The notes beneath the pieces are model-generated. The model was not told the origin of the DNA. It searched no databases and was given only the letters and a program-made list of their open reading frames with translations. Shown here one piece after another: positions 26,918 to 36,184 of a stretch of DNA of 64,000 bases. Position 1 is the stretch's first letter, and every line of letters starts with the position of its first letter. Source of the stretch: Candidatus Bathyarchaeota archaeon (GTDB lineage Archaea > Thermoproteota > Bathyarchaeia > TCS64). Location of the stretch: contig JAGTRB010000006.1 of assembly GCA_018396865.1 (NCBI GenBank), forward strand, positions 37,323-101,322. Direction: 5' to 3'. The translations under genes and the position numbers were made by a program.

Positions 26918-27961
26918 TTGGGGATTCCGGAGGAAGAGGTAAGAAGGATACAACTTACCGGTGGATCCACGTATATAGTCTCCATACCTAGGAGGTGGGT
27001 GGACCGTCTGGGAATAAAACGTGGGGGGTTGGTCAGCGTCACGGAGATAGACGACTCGATCATAATCAGGCCCAAAGGTGTGAAGCTTGAAGAGAGGCCT
27101 AAAAGGGCGGTGATAACGACTTATGACAATGTTACCCCTGAGGGTCTTGTTAGAAGGGTTATCTCAGCCTATCTGATGGGCTACAACATCATACAGGTTA
27201 AAAACCCTGAAAAGCGGATAGACCTCAAGCAGAGGTATGCCGTTAAGGAGTTTGTCAAGAGGAAGCTCGTGGGGACCGAGATCCTCTCAGAGACACCCAA
27301 TGAGCTGACCCTACAGGTCCTCCTCAGCTACCCAGAGCTCTCGGTTAATGATGCCCTCCGGAGGATGAGCGTGATCACAATCTCCATGCACCGCGACGCC
27401 ATAGAGGCCCTCTCCTCAGGGAACCCCCAGCTGGCCAGGGAGGTCGTCGCAATGGATGATGAGGTCGATAGGTTCAGCCTCTACATCGTGAGGCTTCTAA
27501 AGGAGGCCGCCTCCGATAGACGCATTTTACAGGAGATAGGGCTCCACTCCCCTAAAGAGTGCCTCGGTTATAGGTTGATCACCAAGTCTGTCGAGAGGGT
27601 GGCGGACCACGCTGCCGACATAGCTGAGAACAGCCTTATGCTGACCCTATCGGGCCTCAGCGAGGATGTAGTCAACGAACTCCGCTCTATGAGCTCATCA
27701 GCCATCAAGCTCTTCGAGAGAGCTATGAACTCCCTGTATGAGTGGAGCTACAAATCGGCGGACGCCGTGCTTGAGGGGATTGTGGAGACGAGAGGTATGG
27801 AGGCCAGCGCCCTCCAGAAGATCATAAAGAATGCTCCGCCCGAAGACGTGCCATCCCTTAGGCTCATCTTAGAGAGCATCCTCAGAACAGCCGAGTACGG
27901 AAGCGACATAGCTGAGGCCGTGCTAAACATGACCATAGTGGATGAGATAAAAGAGGAATAA
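26918..27961 (+). CDS. AbrB-PhoU fusion, phosphate regulator
   Basis: 347 residues. Residues about 5-50 form a SpoVT/AbrB DNA-binding domain (RIQLTGGSTYIVSIPRRWVD then LGIKRGGLVSVTEIDDSIII). The rest holds two PhoU-type repeats with EVVAMDDEVDRFSLYIVRLL, YRLITKSVERVADHAADIAE and the last ILRTAEYGSDIAEAVLN. This architecture is common in archaea next to pst genes and is thought to couple phosphate status to transcription. Start is TTG 26918, preceded by GAGAGG. Divergent from the pst operon. Confidence 0.92.
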   Translation: MGIPEEEVRRIQLTGGSTYIVSIPRRWVDRLGIKRGGLVSVTEIDDSIIIRPKGVKLEERPKRAVITTYDNVTPEGLVRRVISAYLMGYNIIQVKNPEKRIDLKQRYAVKEFVKRKLVGTEILSETPNELTLQVLLSYPELSVNDALRRMSVITISMHRDAIEALSSGNPQLAREVVAMDDEVDRFSLYIVRLLKEAASDRRILQEIGLHSPKECLGYRLITKSVERVADHAADIAENSLMLTLSGLSEDVVNELRSMSSSAIKLFERAMNSLYEWSYKSADAVLEGIVETRGMEASALQKIIKNAPPEDVPSLRLILESILRTAEYGSDIAEAVLNMTIVDEIKEE

Positions 27962-28152
27962 ATCATCTTCTTACCACCTGAAGGAGATTTCAGAGTCTTA
28001 TTTGAAGCATTAAGAGATATTAAGATCTCCGCAACGCATCCTCAACCACTGATATATTAGACGTTCTTGCATTATAAAATAAACTTGAACCTATCCTTAA
28101 AATATTCCTGCTATTTTAGTTTAAGGGAGAGAAGGCTAGGGTTGAGATGAAT

Positions 28153-28163
28153 CGTTTTTAAGG
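28153..28163 (+). promoter_or_regulatory. Box A promoter upstream of tRNA-Pro
   Basis: CGTTTTTAAGG matches the archaeal TATA/BRE consensus and predicts transcription start near 28182, leaving about 48 nt of 5' leader for RNase P to remove. The rest of 27962-28229 shows no gene. Confidence 0.5.
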
Positions 28164-28229
28164 TGGAACTTCCTAGTCCTAATGGAAGCCACCGTTCCCG
28201 TTTTAGGAGGAAAACCATAGAAGATGGAT

Positions 28230-28308
28230 GGGGCCGTGGTCTAGCTTGGTCTAAGATACGCGGCTCGGGCCCGCGAGGTCCCCGGTTCGAATCCGGGCGG
28301 CCCCACCA
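28230..28308 (+). tRNA. tRNA-Pro, anticodon CGG, CCA encoded
   Basis: Acceptor GGGGCCG pairs with CGGCCCC; D stem GTCT/AGAT; anticodon stem CGCGG/CCGCG with loop CTCGGGC, so anticodon CGG (codon CCG); T stem CCCGG/CCGGG with loop TTCGAAT; discriminator A and encoded CCA. No intron. Confidence 0.97.
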
Positions 28309-28458
28309 ATCCAAAGTAGATCCGCCCCTAGTCAGACAACTCCATTAAACTATCCAAATAAATCCTATGAACAATATTTAGGGGAAATCAGATCTGGTTG
28401 TGAAATTTATGGAAGGCCACAAATTTATATGACCAAGGTCAATTTTTCTCTGAGGTTT

Positions 28459-30267
28459 ATGATCAGGGTTTTGGAGGAGGATAAGAGGCTTCTAGAGGAG
28501 ATCGGGGGGGAGATCTCCAATGAGGAGATGCTCCAAAACTGGAAGCAACTAATGGCGTTTACCCCCTGCCCCTCCGGCAGCGTTCAAGAGGAGGAGGCCA
28601 TCCAGTTCATCGCCTCTAAGCTGAGAGAGTATGGCCTCGAGCCTGAGACCCTGCGTTATGACGCCTACATTAGCGAGCCTAAGTGGGCGAGGCTTGAGAT
28701 CCTCTTCCCGAGCAGGTTCGAGGTCCAGTGCACCCCCTATAGACAGGTGGGCTCCACCGGGTCCGGAGGGATAGAGGGGGAAGTCGTCTACATAGAACCC
28801 GATAAGCTCGGCGAGGTGGAGTGCCGCGATAAGATCGTCCTAGCTGAGCAGGAGACTCCAGGGGAGTGGATGGGGCTTATGGGCCCGAGGCTGTTGAAGC
28901 TGCAGGAGATGGGTGTGAAGGGTCTAATAGTCATAGAGCAGGACTCCTATATGCCTACGGTGGTTCATCAGAGGGCCGACTTCTCTGTATCAGGGAACCC
29001 CACACCTGAGAATATTCATCTAATCCCGACAATTCCAGCTATCGTACATGTCACAAACAGGGATGGGCAGAGGCTCAAGGCGATAGCGAAGGAGGGGGGC
29101 ATGAGAGCGAGGGTTACCTCGGTGGTGGAGACAGGTTGGAGGACGTTGCCCCTGGTCGTTGCGGAGATTAAAGGCTTTGAGGAACCCGAAAAATTCTTGC
29201 TCGTTAACGGACATGTGGACACCCCACCATTCTCCCCCGGAAGCGTAGACAACGTCTCCGGGGTGGTAGCCCTACTAGAACTGGCTAGGATCCTAAGTAG
29301 GCATAGAAATGGGCTCAGGAGGAGCGTCCGATTCGCCTTCTGGACCGGTCATGAGATAGGGAGATATGCGGGCTCCACGTGGTACAACGATGCATATTGG
29401 CATGAACTCAGGTATAACTGCATAGGATTCCTCAACATAGACTCCCCAGGGGTTGCCGGAGCAACCCAGTACAGGGCGGTGAGCATAGGGGAGATGCAGG
29501 AGCTATGCAGAGAGAGTATAGCCGAGGTGACGGGCATAAAGGTTGAAGGGACCAGGTGGCCCTCAAGGGCTGGGGATCACAGCTTCTGGGGAACCGGCCT
29601 ACCCCACGCGAGCGTCATCTCAGCTAGGCCAAAGGAGCTCTATGATCCCTTCGTCAACTACTCAGGGGGAGGATGGTGGTGGCACACCCCATATGAGACC
29701 TTTGATAAAGGAGATGTCGCCGTCTTGGCTAAGGATGTTAAGGTGAACCTTAATGTTATATTCAAGATGACCAACTGCCCGATCTTACCCTTGAACTTCG
29801 TCCCCTACGCTGAGGCTATGCTCAGGATCCTCGAGGAGTTACAGGGAAAGAGCGAGAAGATCGCATCACACTTCAATATATACCCCGTGATCGAGCGGTG
29901 TAAAGAATTCAGAGAGTTATCAGAGAGGTTAGAGGAGGTGGCGAAGAGGGCCGTGGAGAGTGGAGCTAGAGAGGCGTATCGGGAGCTGAACAGGTGCCTG
30001 ATGAAGATCTCCAGGTATATAAACCCCATAGCCCACTCAAACGCCGAGGCGACGGAGCAGATGTCCATGGAGACCTTCGGGGCGGCCCCCTTCCCGAGGC
30101 TCCAGGGCATCGTTAAACTGGCAGAGATGCCCCTCCCTCATGGGCATGAGTTCAAGCTTCTGAGAACAAAGCTACAAAGGGATAGGAACTACGTGGAGGA
30201 CGGCTTCTACCTAGCCAATGAAACCATAAAGGAGACCCTGGCTAAAATCAAGGATCTAATCCACTAG
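28459..30267 (+). CDS. M28-like peptidase-fold protein with PA domain, altered active site
   Basis: About 602 residues from ATG 28459. An upstream in-frame ATG (28429) lies on top of the box A AAATTTATATGA (28419-28430), so the later start is correct and the mRNA is nearly leaderless. PA-like insert about 110-235. Zinc positions: NGHVDTPPFSPGSVDNVSG and NIDSPGVAG, with a late His in WWWHTPYETFD. The usual Glu-Glu pair is GHEIGRYAGS here: His stands where the general-base Glu belongs. The substrate may be unusual, or the activity lost. A helical C-terminal part (about 465-600) follows. No signal peptide. Confidence 0.8.
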   Translation: MIRVLEEDKRLLEEIGGEISNEEMLQNWKQLMAFTPCPSGSVQEEEAIQFIASKLREYGLEPETLRYDAYISEPKWARLEILFPSRFEVQCTPYRQVGSTGSGGIEGEVVYIEPDKLGEVECRDKIVLAEQETPGEWMGLMGPRLLKLQEMGVKGLIVIEQDSYMPTVVHQRADFSVSGNPTPENIHLIPTIPAIVHVTNRDGQRLKAIAKEGGMRARVTSVVETGWRTLPLVVAEIKGFEEPEKFLLVNGHVDTPPFSPGSVDNVSGVVALLELARILSRHRNGLRRSVRFAFWTGHEIGRYAGSTWYNDAYWHELRYNCIGFLNIDSPGVAGATQYRAVSIGEMQELCRESIAEVTGIKVEGTRWPSRAGDHSFWGTGLPHASVISARPKELYDPFVNYSGGGWWWHTPYETFDKGDVAVLAKDVKVNLNVIFKMTNCPILPLNFVPYAEAMLRILEELQGKSEKIASHFNIYPVIERCKEFRELSERLEEVAKRAVESGAREAYRELNRCLMKISRYINPIAHSNAEATEQMSMETFGAAPFPRLQGIVKLAEMPLPHGHEFKLLRTKLQRDRNYVEDGFYLANETIKETLAKIKDLIH

Positions 30268-30320
30268 CCCCTCAATAAGAAAAGCACCTCCATAATAAGT
30301 TAGAGGCTAAGCTGAAAGCT

Positions 30321-31253
30321 ATGGAGCCTGTCATCGACGTCTTCAGGGTAGGCCTAATAATAACCGAGCGGTGCAACGCGGCCTGCCCCCACTGCTGGTT
30401 CAACTCAGGACCCCACAAGGGACGGGATATGAGCCTAAAAGAGGCTGAGGCTTACATAGACCAAGCAAGGGAGATACCATCGGTCAGGTATATCAGCTTC
30501 ACGGGCGGTGAGCCCTTCCTCCTTCCGGAGATGCTACTAAGGCTAGTTCGATACGCCTCAGATATTGGACTTTATACAGAATGTGTGACCAACAGCTTCT
30601 GGGCCTCCACTGAGGGGGCAGCCGAGAGGATGCTGAGAAGGCTTATTGACTCAGGCCTCGAGGTTATAAACCTGAGCGTGGACGACTTCCACCAGAGCCT
30701 GATACCGTTTGAGAGGGTGCTCAACAGCTACAGGGCTGCTCGACGTTTAGGCCTTAAGATAGTGTTGATGTGCGCTGCCTCCAAGTCAGGCAGGATCAGG
30801 ATTGAAGAGGTTAAGAGGATGCTGAGAGATGAGGATATCTACATAATCGGGAGGGGAGAGCAAAGGGGATATCCACAGGTCATAGCGATGGAGATGGGAT
30901 TCATACCCGCCGGGAGAGGGGCTGATATACCCCAGGAGGAGTGGCTGAAAGGAGACGGCCCCTTGGAGGGTGGCTGCCACGTTGTCCTGAGAGACATAGC
31001 CGTGGCACCAGGAGGGGGGGTTCTACCGTGCTGCTCAGCCGCTGGAACCATAAAAAACCTCTCCATAGGAAACGCAAGGGTTAAAAGGCTTAGGGATATC
31101 ATGGAGGAGGCATGGAGGAGGCCAATCTTCAAACTTTTAAGAGATAGAGGCCCCCTAGGCTTGGCCGATGAATTTGAGAATAGGCCTTTAGCTTATGTTA
31201 ATAAGTGCCATTTATGTTACGACCTCTTAAAAGATGTCGGGAAAGAGGGCTAA
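30321..31253 (+). CDS. Radical SAM protein with C-terminal Cys cluster
   Basis: 310 residues. CxxxCxxC cluster C18-C22-C25 in ITERCNAACPHCW, then SFTGGEPFLLPE (GGE motif binding SAM methionine). The second half has GGCHVVLRDIAV, GGVLPCCSAAG and KCHLCYDLL near the end, giving at least five extra cysteines, as in SPASM/Twitch-type auxiliary-cluster enzymes. Family enzymes of this shape modify peptides or mature other enzymes, but no precursor peptide is visible next to it. Starts 53 nt after the M28-like gene on the same strand and may be cotranscribed. Confidence 0.88.
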   Translation: MEPVIDVFRVGLIITERCNAACPHCWFNSGPHKGRDMSLKEAEAYIDQAREIPSVRYISFTGGEPFLLPEMLLRLVRYASDIGLYTECVTNSFWASTEGAAERMLRRLIDSGLEVINLSVDDFHQSLIPFERVLNSYRAARRLGLKIVLMCAASKSGRIRIEEVKRMLRDEDIYIIGRGEQRGYPQVIAMEMGFIPAGRGADIPQEEWLKGDGPLEGGCHVVLRDIAVAPGGGVLPCCSAAGTIKNLSIGNARVKRLRDIMEEAWRRPIFKLLRDRGPLGLADEFENRPLAYVNKCHLCYDLLKDVGKEG

Positions 31254-31281
31254 AAGATAATCTTTCGTTTCACTCTCGAAA

Positions 31282-32115
31282 CTAGGCTAATCCCCTAAGA
31301 AAACCCACCCTTCCGAGATACGTTCCGTCTAGTAGGTAGACCTCGAAGTCGTCTATGTTGATTGCTCCGGATCGAAGTAATGGGCCCAGCAGGTTTTCTG
31401 GGGGCTCTGAGTTTATCGGAAGACCCCCCAAGAGATCGTTGAAAGCTGGCATGAGTATAACCTCAGGATCCTTGGCATCGATCTTGAAGTGGGACCTGAA
31501 GGCGTTTATGGGATCATCCCCAGGGGAGAATCCAGCCTGCTTGAGGAAGGCTCTTGCCAGGGAGGCCCCGGAGCATCTCCCCTTCACCCAAACCCGTTGA
31601 GAGGCCCTGATGCCTAGAGGCGTTCTTAATAGGACTGTTGGGTGATTATGACCCAAGACCATTAGATCAGATCCCATAAGCTTTGGAGATGGCCAGGCAT
31701 GACCATGGAATGCAGCCACCCTATACTTATCCCCAAGGATAAGCCCTCTTGAAGAGTGGATCGCCACCCCCTCCGGCACAAGCTGTTGGAGGTTTCCGTC
31801 GTGGTTGCCTCGAATCACATCGATGGCCTTGACCTCATCCAGTAGAGCGGAGAAGAACCTGTGGATCTCCCTACTCTCCTGGAATGAAGTGATGGGAACT
31901 CCATGCTTTATATCGCCGATGAGAAGCAGCCTCTCTGGATTATGCTCCTTTATTAGTGAGAGGAGTTCCCCGAGGATCCTCTCAGTCTGATATGGGATAT
32001 TGATCCCCATCTTGGCAAGCTCATACTCCAACCCCAGGTGGAAGTCAGAGGCAACTAGGACTCTCTCTCCATCCTCTAGCAGCATCGCAGGCAAGGGTGT
32101 AAGAAGCCGGATCAA
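31282..32115 (-). CDS. Archaeal calcineurin-like metallophosphoesterase
   Basis: 277 residues. Two-metal motifs in order: VASDFHLGLE, LLIGDIKHG, IRGNHDGN, AAFHGHAWP, LGHNHPTV. Family resemblance is to the short archaeal/bacterial phosphoesterases often linked to DNA repair helicases or ligases (PdeM-like), but no helicase is next to it. Convergent with the radical SAM gene, divergent from the SWIM gene. Confidence 0.9.
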   Translation of the reverse strand: MIRLLTPLPAMLLEDGERVLVASDFHLGLEYELAKMGINIPYQTERILGELLSLIKEHNPERLLLIGDIKHGVPITSFQESREIHRFFSALLDEVKAIDVIRGNHDGNLQQLVPEGVAIHSSRGLILGDKYRVAAFHGHAWPSPKLMGSDLMVLGHNHPTVLLRTPLGIRASQRVWVKGRCSGASLARAFLKQAGFSPGDDPINAFRSHFKIDAKDPEVILMPAFNDLLGGLPINSEPPENLLGPLLRSGAINIDDFEVYLLDGTYLGRVGFLRGLA

Positions 32116-32196
32116 TCTTCAATTAACTAGTTATGAGATGATTTTAATAGTTTTTCAGAAACCCTGAAAAGCTTCGATAAACCATCAGCTTATTGG

Positions 32197-32625
32197 ATGA
32201 CCATCTCTGAGGAGAGGCTCCTCCTAGAACATATATGCGAAATCATCCGCTCAGAGGGGGAGATAGCCAAGGTTTACTGGGAGAGGCTGAGGTCCCTCTT
32301 CGGGGAGAGGTTTGACAAGGCATGGAGGCTTGTTGAGGAGAGGAGGATCAAGAGATATGTATTCAGCCCCTCGGGTAGGGTCGCATGGATTGCTGTTGGG
32401 AGGGATGGGGAATACCAGATCCTCCCTCTCGCCGGATATTGCGGCTGTAATGACTTCTATTACAGGGTTGTCGACGGAGAGACAGGCCTCTGTTACCACC
32501 TGATCGCCCAGAGGCTAGCGGACTCCTTGAACTCCTATGAGGAGATAAGTGAGGGGGACGAGTTCTTCGACCTCCTAACAGCAGAGTGGAGGAGGCAATC
32601 CCTTGAAAGAAGGGCCTCCAAATAG
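32197..32625 (+). CDS. SWIM zinc-finger protein
   Basis: 142 residues. The SWIM pattern CxCx(n)CxH is complete: C82 and C84 in YCGCND, C99 and H101 in LCYHLIAQRLAD. The N-terminal 60 residues look like a small helical, wHTH-like domain; the middle has RVAWIAVGRDGEYQI. Small archaeal SWIM proteins are known partners of RecA/RadA-type paralogues (Shu2-like), so with RPA just downstream a role in recombination is likely but inferred. Confidence 0.8.
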   Translation: MTISEERLLLEHICEIIRSEGEIAKVYWERLRSLFGERFDKAWRLVEERRIKRYVFSPSGRVAWIAVGRDGEYQILPLAGYCGCNDFYYRVVDGETGLCYHLIAQRLADSLNSYEEISEGDEFFDLLTAEWRRQSLERRASK

Positions 32626-32751
32626 GGCGTAGTTTGAAGCATATGCGTGCTATTCCATGGGCAAGATTATGACCTTTTCTTGAAGCCCTTTCTATTATTG
32701 AGAAAGCCCTAGCACACCACTTTTATAAACCATGAGGAGGTTTTTTGATTG

Positions 32752-32868
32752 ATGAGCCTAGAAGGGCTTTTCGACATAGTCAGGGATGCCGCCATCATAC
32801 TAGCGATTACAACCCTAGCAACCATCCTCCTCCACCTATATGTCAGTGAAAGGGAGGCCGAGGGTTAG
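32752..32868 (+). CDS. Single-pass membrane microprotein (38 aa)
   Basis: MSLEGLFDIVRDAAIILAIT, then TTLATILLHLYV and a charged end SEREAEG. One helix spans about residues 13-31. Box A TTTTATAAAC (32721-32730) sits about 25 nt before the ATG, predicting a leaderless start. RPA begins 37 nt downstream, so the two probably share a transcript. No family known; coding status rests on promoter, good helix and hydrophilic tails. Confidence 0.55.
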   Translation: MSLEGLFDIVRDAAIILAITTLATILLHLYVSEREAEG

Positions 32869-32905
32869 CCGATAACGGGGATTTGGCTAAAAAGAGGAGA
32901 ATTGG

Positions 32906-34420
32906 ATGTCTGACTACGAGAAGGCCGTAATTAGGATAATGGAGCATAATCCCCAATTCACAAGGGAGGAGATTGAGAAGCTCATAGAGGAGGAGAAGGC
33001 TATGGCATCGGGCCTCCTCACAGACGAGGCCGCCGCCCAGATCCTGGCGGCCAGGATGGGCATCTCAAGGGATGGAAAGAGGATCGAGTCTAGGCTTAGG
33101 ATAAGAGATCTCACCCCAGGGCTTGGTGACATATCCCTGTCCGGTAGGATCATCTACATCTTCCCTTCAAAGAGGTTTAAGAGAGGGGATGGAAGGGAGG
33201 GGAAAGTCCTCAGGATCCTCTTGGGAGATAGAACAGGCACAGCCAATCTAGTCCTATGGGACGAGATGGCGGATAGGGCCTCGGCTATGAGGTTGTATCC
33301 TGGAAAGATGGTAAGAGTCCTTCACGGATACACTAGAGAGGGGAGGGGGGGTATTGAGATCCATGTGGGAAGGCGTGGAGAGTTATACCAAGAGCCCATG
33401 GACTCCTCGAGTGAGGATTATCCCCCCCTTGAGAGCTTCTTCTGTACCCCTGGAGATGTTAGGGGGGCTGGGGCCGTTAACATAGAGGGCGTTGTGGTGG
33501 AGAAGCATCAGGCATCCAGCTTCACGAGGAGCGATGGCAGCGTCGGTAAGGTTGCCCGCCTCACATTAGAGGAGGGAGGGGGGAGGATAAACCTGGTCTT
33601 TTGGGACGATAAGGCAGAGGAGTTGGAGAGATTGGAGGTGGGCATGAGATTAAGGATAATCAATGGAGTGGTTAGACTTAGGGAGGATGAAAGGCCCGAG
33701 GTACATCTCACAAGGTCAACCTTCTTAGAGGTTCTCGAGGCCCAAGCAGAACCGAGAGAGCCCTTCAGCTCAAGAATGAGCGTTGCAGATCTAAAGGCTG
33801 GCATGCAGGGGGTTTATGTCTCAGGTAGGATCGCCCAGATAGGGGATGTAATAGAGTTCGTCAGAGGTGACGGAAGCCCTGGGAAGGTTGCACCAATACT
33901 CCTAAAGGATGATACGGGCTCTATATGCATAGATCTCTGGGACGATGAGGTGGAGATGCTGAAGAATTTGAAATTGGGCCATAAGGTCTACGTGGAGGAG
34001 GGGAGGGTCACGAGTGGAAAGAGGGGCCTATCCCTTAGGCTCGGCAGGAAAGGAAGGCTCAAAATACTCTCAGAAGATGCTGCAGAGGAGCACTTGGATG
34101 CTTGGAGAATCATTAGGATACGCGACTTGAGAGAGGGGCAGATGAATGTAACTATCAGGGGGAGGATCATCGAGGCCCCTCAGGTAAGAGATGTAGAGAC
34201 CTCGCGGGGGACGGTTAAGCTTACATCCTTTAGGGTTGAAGATGAGACGGGAGTTGCAAGGGTCTCCGTCTGGAGGAGACTAGCAGAGGAGGCCATGAGG
34301 CTGATACCGGGGGAAATGGTTAGGATCGAGAACTGTCATGTGAGGGCCTCCTACCAAGGCCTCGTTGATTTAACCTCAGGCCCCTTCACCAAGATAATAG
34401 TCGAAAGGGAAGGGGGATGA
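32906..34420 (+). CDS. RPA-like ssDNA-binding protein with four OB folds
   Basis: 504 residues. N-terminal helical segment (about 1-55, EKLIEEEKAMASGLLTDEAA) typical of archaeal RPA, then four OB-fold repeats, each opening with I-x-DL-x-(P/A/E)G and containing a VxLWDD/VFWDDKA motif: near 67-165, 180-278, 292-385 and 400-495. No zinc finger. Coats single-stranded DNA in replication and repair. In the window there is also a one-OB SSB at 38.3 kb, and SWIM and microprotein genes lie just upstream in the same direction. Confidence 0.92.
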   Translation: MSDYEKAVIRIMEHNPQFTREEIEKLIEEEKAMASGLLTDEAAAQILAARMGISRDGKRIESRLRIRDLTPGLGDISLSGRIIYIFPSKRFKRGDGREGKVLRILLGDRTGTANLVLWDEMADRASAMRLYPGKMVRVLHGYTREGRGGIEIHVGRRGELYQEPMDSSSEDYPPLESFFCTPGDVRGAGAVNIEGVVVEKHQASSFTRSDGSVGKVARLTLEEGGGRINLVFWDDKAEELERLEVGMRLRIINGVVRLREDERPEVHLTRSTFLEVLEAQAEPREPFSSRMSVADLKAGMQGVYVSGRIAQIGDVIEFVRGDGSPGKVAPILLKDDTGSICIDLWDDEVEMLKNLKLGHKVYVEEGRVTSGKRGLSLRLGRKGRLKILSEDAAEEHLDAWRIIRIRDLREGQMNVTIRGRIIEAPQVRDVETSRGTVKLTSFRVEDETGVARVSVWRRLAEEAMRLIPGEMVRIENCHVRASYQGLVDLTSGPFTKIIVEREGG

Positions 34421-34425
34421 GGAGG

Positions 34426-35766
34426 CTATTTACAATGGGATGCCTCTACCTCTCGAATGGCCTTATCTAATATCTCAAGAGCTCTATCTATGAGCTGCCT
34501 ATTTATTATGAGGGGTGGAGCTATTCTCAGGGTAGAGGCCCCGCAGCCAACGATCGCCAAGCCCATCCTGAAGCAACGCAGAATAACATCTTCGATCTCC
34601 TTCTCAGCAGGCTCCTTCGTGTTCAAGTCTCTTACAAGCTCCACTCCGATCATCAGGCCCTTACCGCGAACATCTCCGATAAGCTCGTGCTCCTCCTTCA
34701 TCTCACCTAGGCGTTTTAGGAGGTGTTCTCCCATCCTCTCCGCGTTCATGAGCAAACCCTCATCCCTTATAACCTCGATGACAGCCTTCGCCGCTGCGCA
34801 GCTGACTGGATTGCCTCCAAAGGTGCTCGCATGACTTCCTGGAGGCCAGTCCATTATCTCCGACCTCGAGGCCATAACTCCCAAGGGTAGGCCTGAGGCG
34901 ATAGCCTTAGCCAGGCAGACGATATCAGGGATGACGCCAAAATGCTCTATAGCAAGCCATCTCCCCGTCCTTCCCATGCCGGACTGGACCTCATCCACCG
35001 CGAAGAGGATGTTGTATCCTTCCAAGAGCTTCTTCAGCTCTTTGAAGTAGCCCGAAGGCGCCATTATATAGCCACCTTCTCCTTGTATAGGTTCTGCTAT
35101 CACGAGGGCCACATCTTCGGGAGGCACATACCTCTTGAAGAGGTATCTATCTATGTAATCGACACAGTAGTACCCGCACTCTGGACTCTCGAGTCTAAAT
35201 GGACATCTGTAGCAGTAGGGATAGGGTATATGCTCTACGCCAGGGATTAATGGGGCAAAACCCCTCCTCTGAACCGGCTTGCTAGCCGTTAGGCTTAAAG
35301 CTCCCATCGTCCTCCCGTGGAAAGAGCCTATATAGGCGATGATCATCTGCCTCTTAGTGTGCCATCTCGCTAGCTTGATAGCCGCTTCAACAGCCTCAGC
35401 TCCGCTATTTCCATAGAAGAACCTCTTCTCGAAATCTCCTGGGATTATCTCACATAAATCCTCAGAGAGGCTCACAACTGGCTCGTAGTAGAAGTCGGTG
35501 TAGGAATAATGGAGGAACTTCTCAGCCTGTGATTTTATGGCCTCGATGACCCTTGGGTGCCCATGGCCTACATTTAGACAGGCGAGGCCCGAGTTGAGAT
35601 CGATATACTGGTTTCCATCCACATCAGTTATTATGCATCCTTCACCTGAAGAGATGACTAGGGGGTATGCCCTAGAAAAGGAGGGTGAAAGCAACCTGGC
35701 GTCCTTCTCAATGACTTCTCTTGCCTTCAGTCCTGGGGGAGAGGTTATTATGTTTGGGTAATTCAC
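34426..35766 (-). CDS. Class III aminotransferase (ornithine/4-aminobutyrate type)
   Basis: 446 residues, PLP fold type I. Seen: GNSGAEAVEAAIKLAR, FHGRTMGALSLTASK, the PLP Asp in FAVDEVQSGMGRTG, the Schiff-base Lys in CLAKAIASGLPLG and the substrate THFGGNPVSCAA-type segment (STFGGNPVSCA). A central Cys group (YPYCYRCPFR, ECGYYC) appears in archaeal homologues. Probable donor: ornithine, GABA or another omega-amino acid. Starts 4 nt after Alba's stop, so it is in the Alba operon. Confidence 0.9.
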   Translation of the reverse strand: MNYPNIITSPPGLKAREVIEKDARLLSPSFSRAYPLVISSGEGCIITDVDGNQYIDLNSGLACLNVGHGHPRVIEAIKSQAEKFLHYSYTDFYYEPVVSLSEDLCEIIPGDFEKRFFYGNSGAEAVEAAIKLARWHTKRQMIIAYIGSFHGRTMGALSLTASKPVQRRGFAPLIPGVEHIPYPYCYRCPFRLESPECGYYCVDYIDRYLFKRYVPPEDVALVIAEPIQGEGGYIMAPSGYFKELKKLLEGYNILFAVDEVQSGMGRTGRWLAIEHFGVIPDIVCLAKAIASGLPLGVMASRSEIMDWPPGSHASTFGGNPVSCAAAKAVIEVIRDEGLLMNAERMGEHLLKRLGEMKEEHELIGDVRGKGLMIGVELVRDLNTKEPAEKEIEDVILRCFRMGLAIVGCGASTLRIAPPLIINRQLIDRALEILDKAIREVEASHCK

Positions 35767-35769
35767 CGT

Positions 35770-36129
35770 TCACCACCTTCTCCTGCCTAAAAGCCTCGTT
35801 GCATGAGTTAAAGCTCGGTTAACGGTTTGAGACATTTCCGGTTTGGTTAAGGTTATCTCTATTGTGGAGACCCCGACGTCCTTCCCCTCCTCGTTCACAA
35901 GCTCATCGGTTCCTATCTTTATCTCCTCGACCCTCAGATCCTTTATGAAGACCCTTTTTAACAGCTCAACGGTATCTACAGCTCTGCTGATGTGCTTTCC
36001 CCTAGCCCTGACGCGGACGGTCGATGCTCCAGCGTTGAAAAGGGTTATGCATGCAACCACGTAATTTCTGACCGGCTTCTCTCCAACCACCACCAGATCT
36101 CCTTCTTTATCAGTTCGCAACCCTTCCAT
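35770..36129 (-). CDS. albA: Alba chromatin/RNA-binding protein
   Basis: 119 residues. Alba fold: VVVGEKPVRNYVVACITLFN, VRVRARGKHISRAVDTVELL (K/R-rich nucleic-acid face), then KIGTDELVNEEGKDVGVSTI and EITLTK. Slightly longer than the usual 90-100 residues because of a basic C-terminal tail ending LLGRRRW. Dimeric DNA and RNA binder, its affinity often tuned by lysine acetylation (K in GEKP). Confidence 0.95.
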   Translation of the reverse strand: MEGLRTDKEGDLVVVGEKPVRNYVVACITLFNAGASTVRVRARGKHISRAVDTVELLKRVFIKDLRVEEIKIGTDELVNEEGKDVGVSTIEITLTKPEMSQTVNRALTHATRLLGRRRW

Positions 36130-36184
36130 AGACTTCCCACCCCAGATAACCCCTCTCCGAACTCTAAACCTTTACTCTTGATGG

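Noticed and set aside
28111..28348. Frames over the tRNA on both strands (67 and 61 codons)
   Set aside because: They are translations of the tRNA-Pro gene and flanks; the cloverleaf explains the sequence.
28429..28458. ATG 28429 as start of the M28-like gene
   Set aside because: It overlaps the TATA box AAATTTATATGA; ATG 28459 fits a leaderless mRNA.
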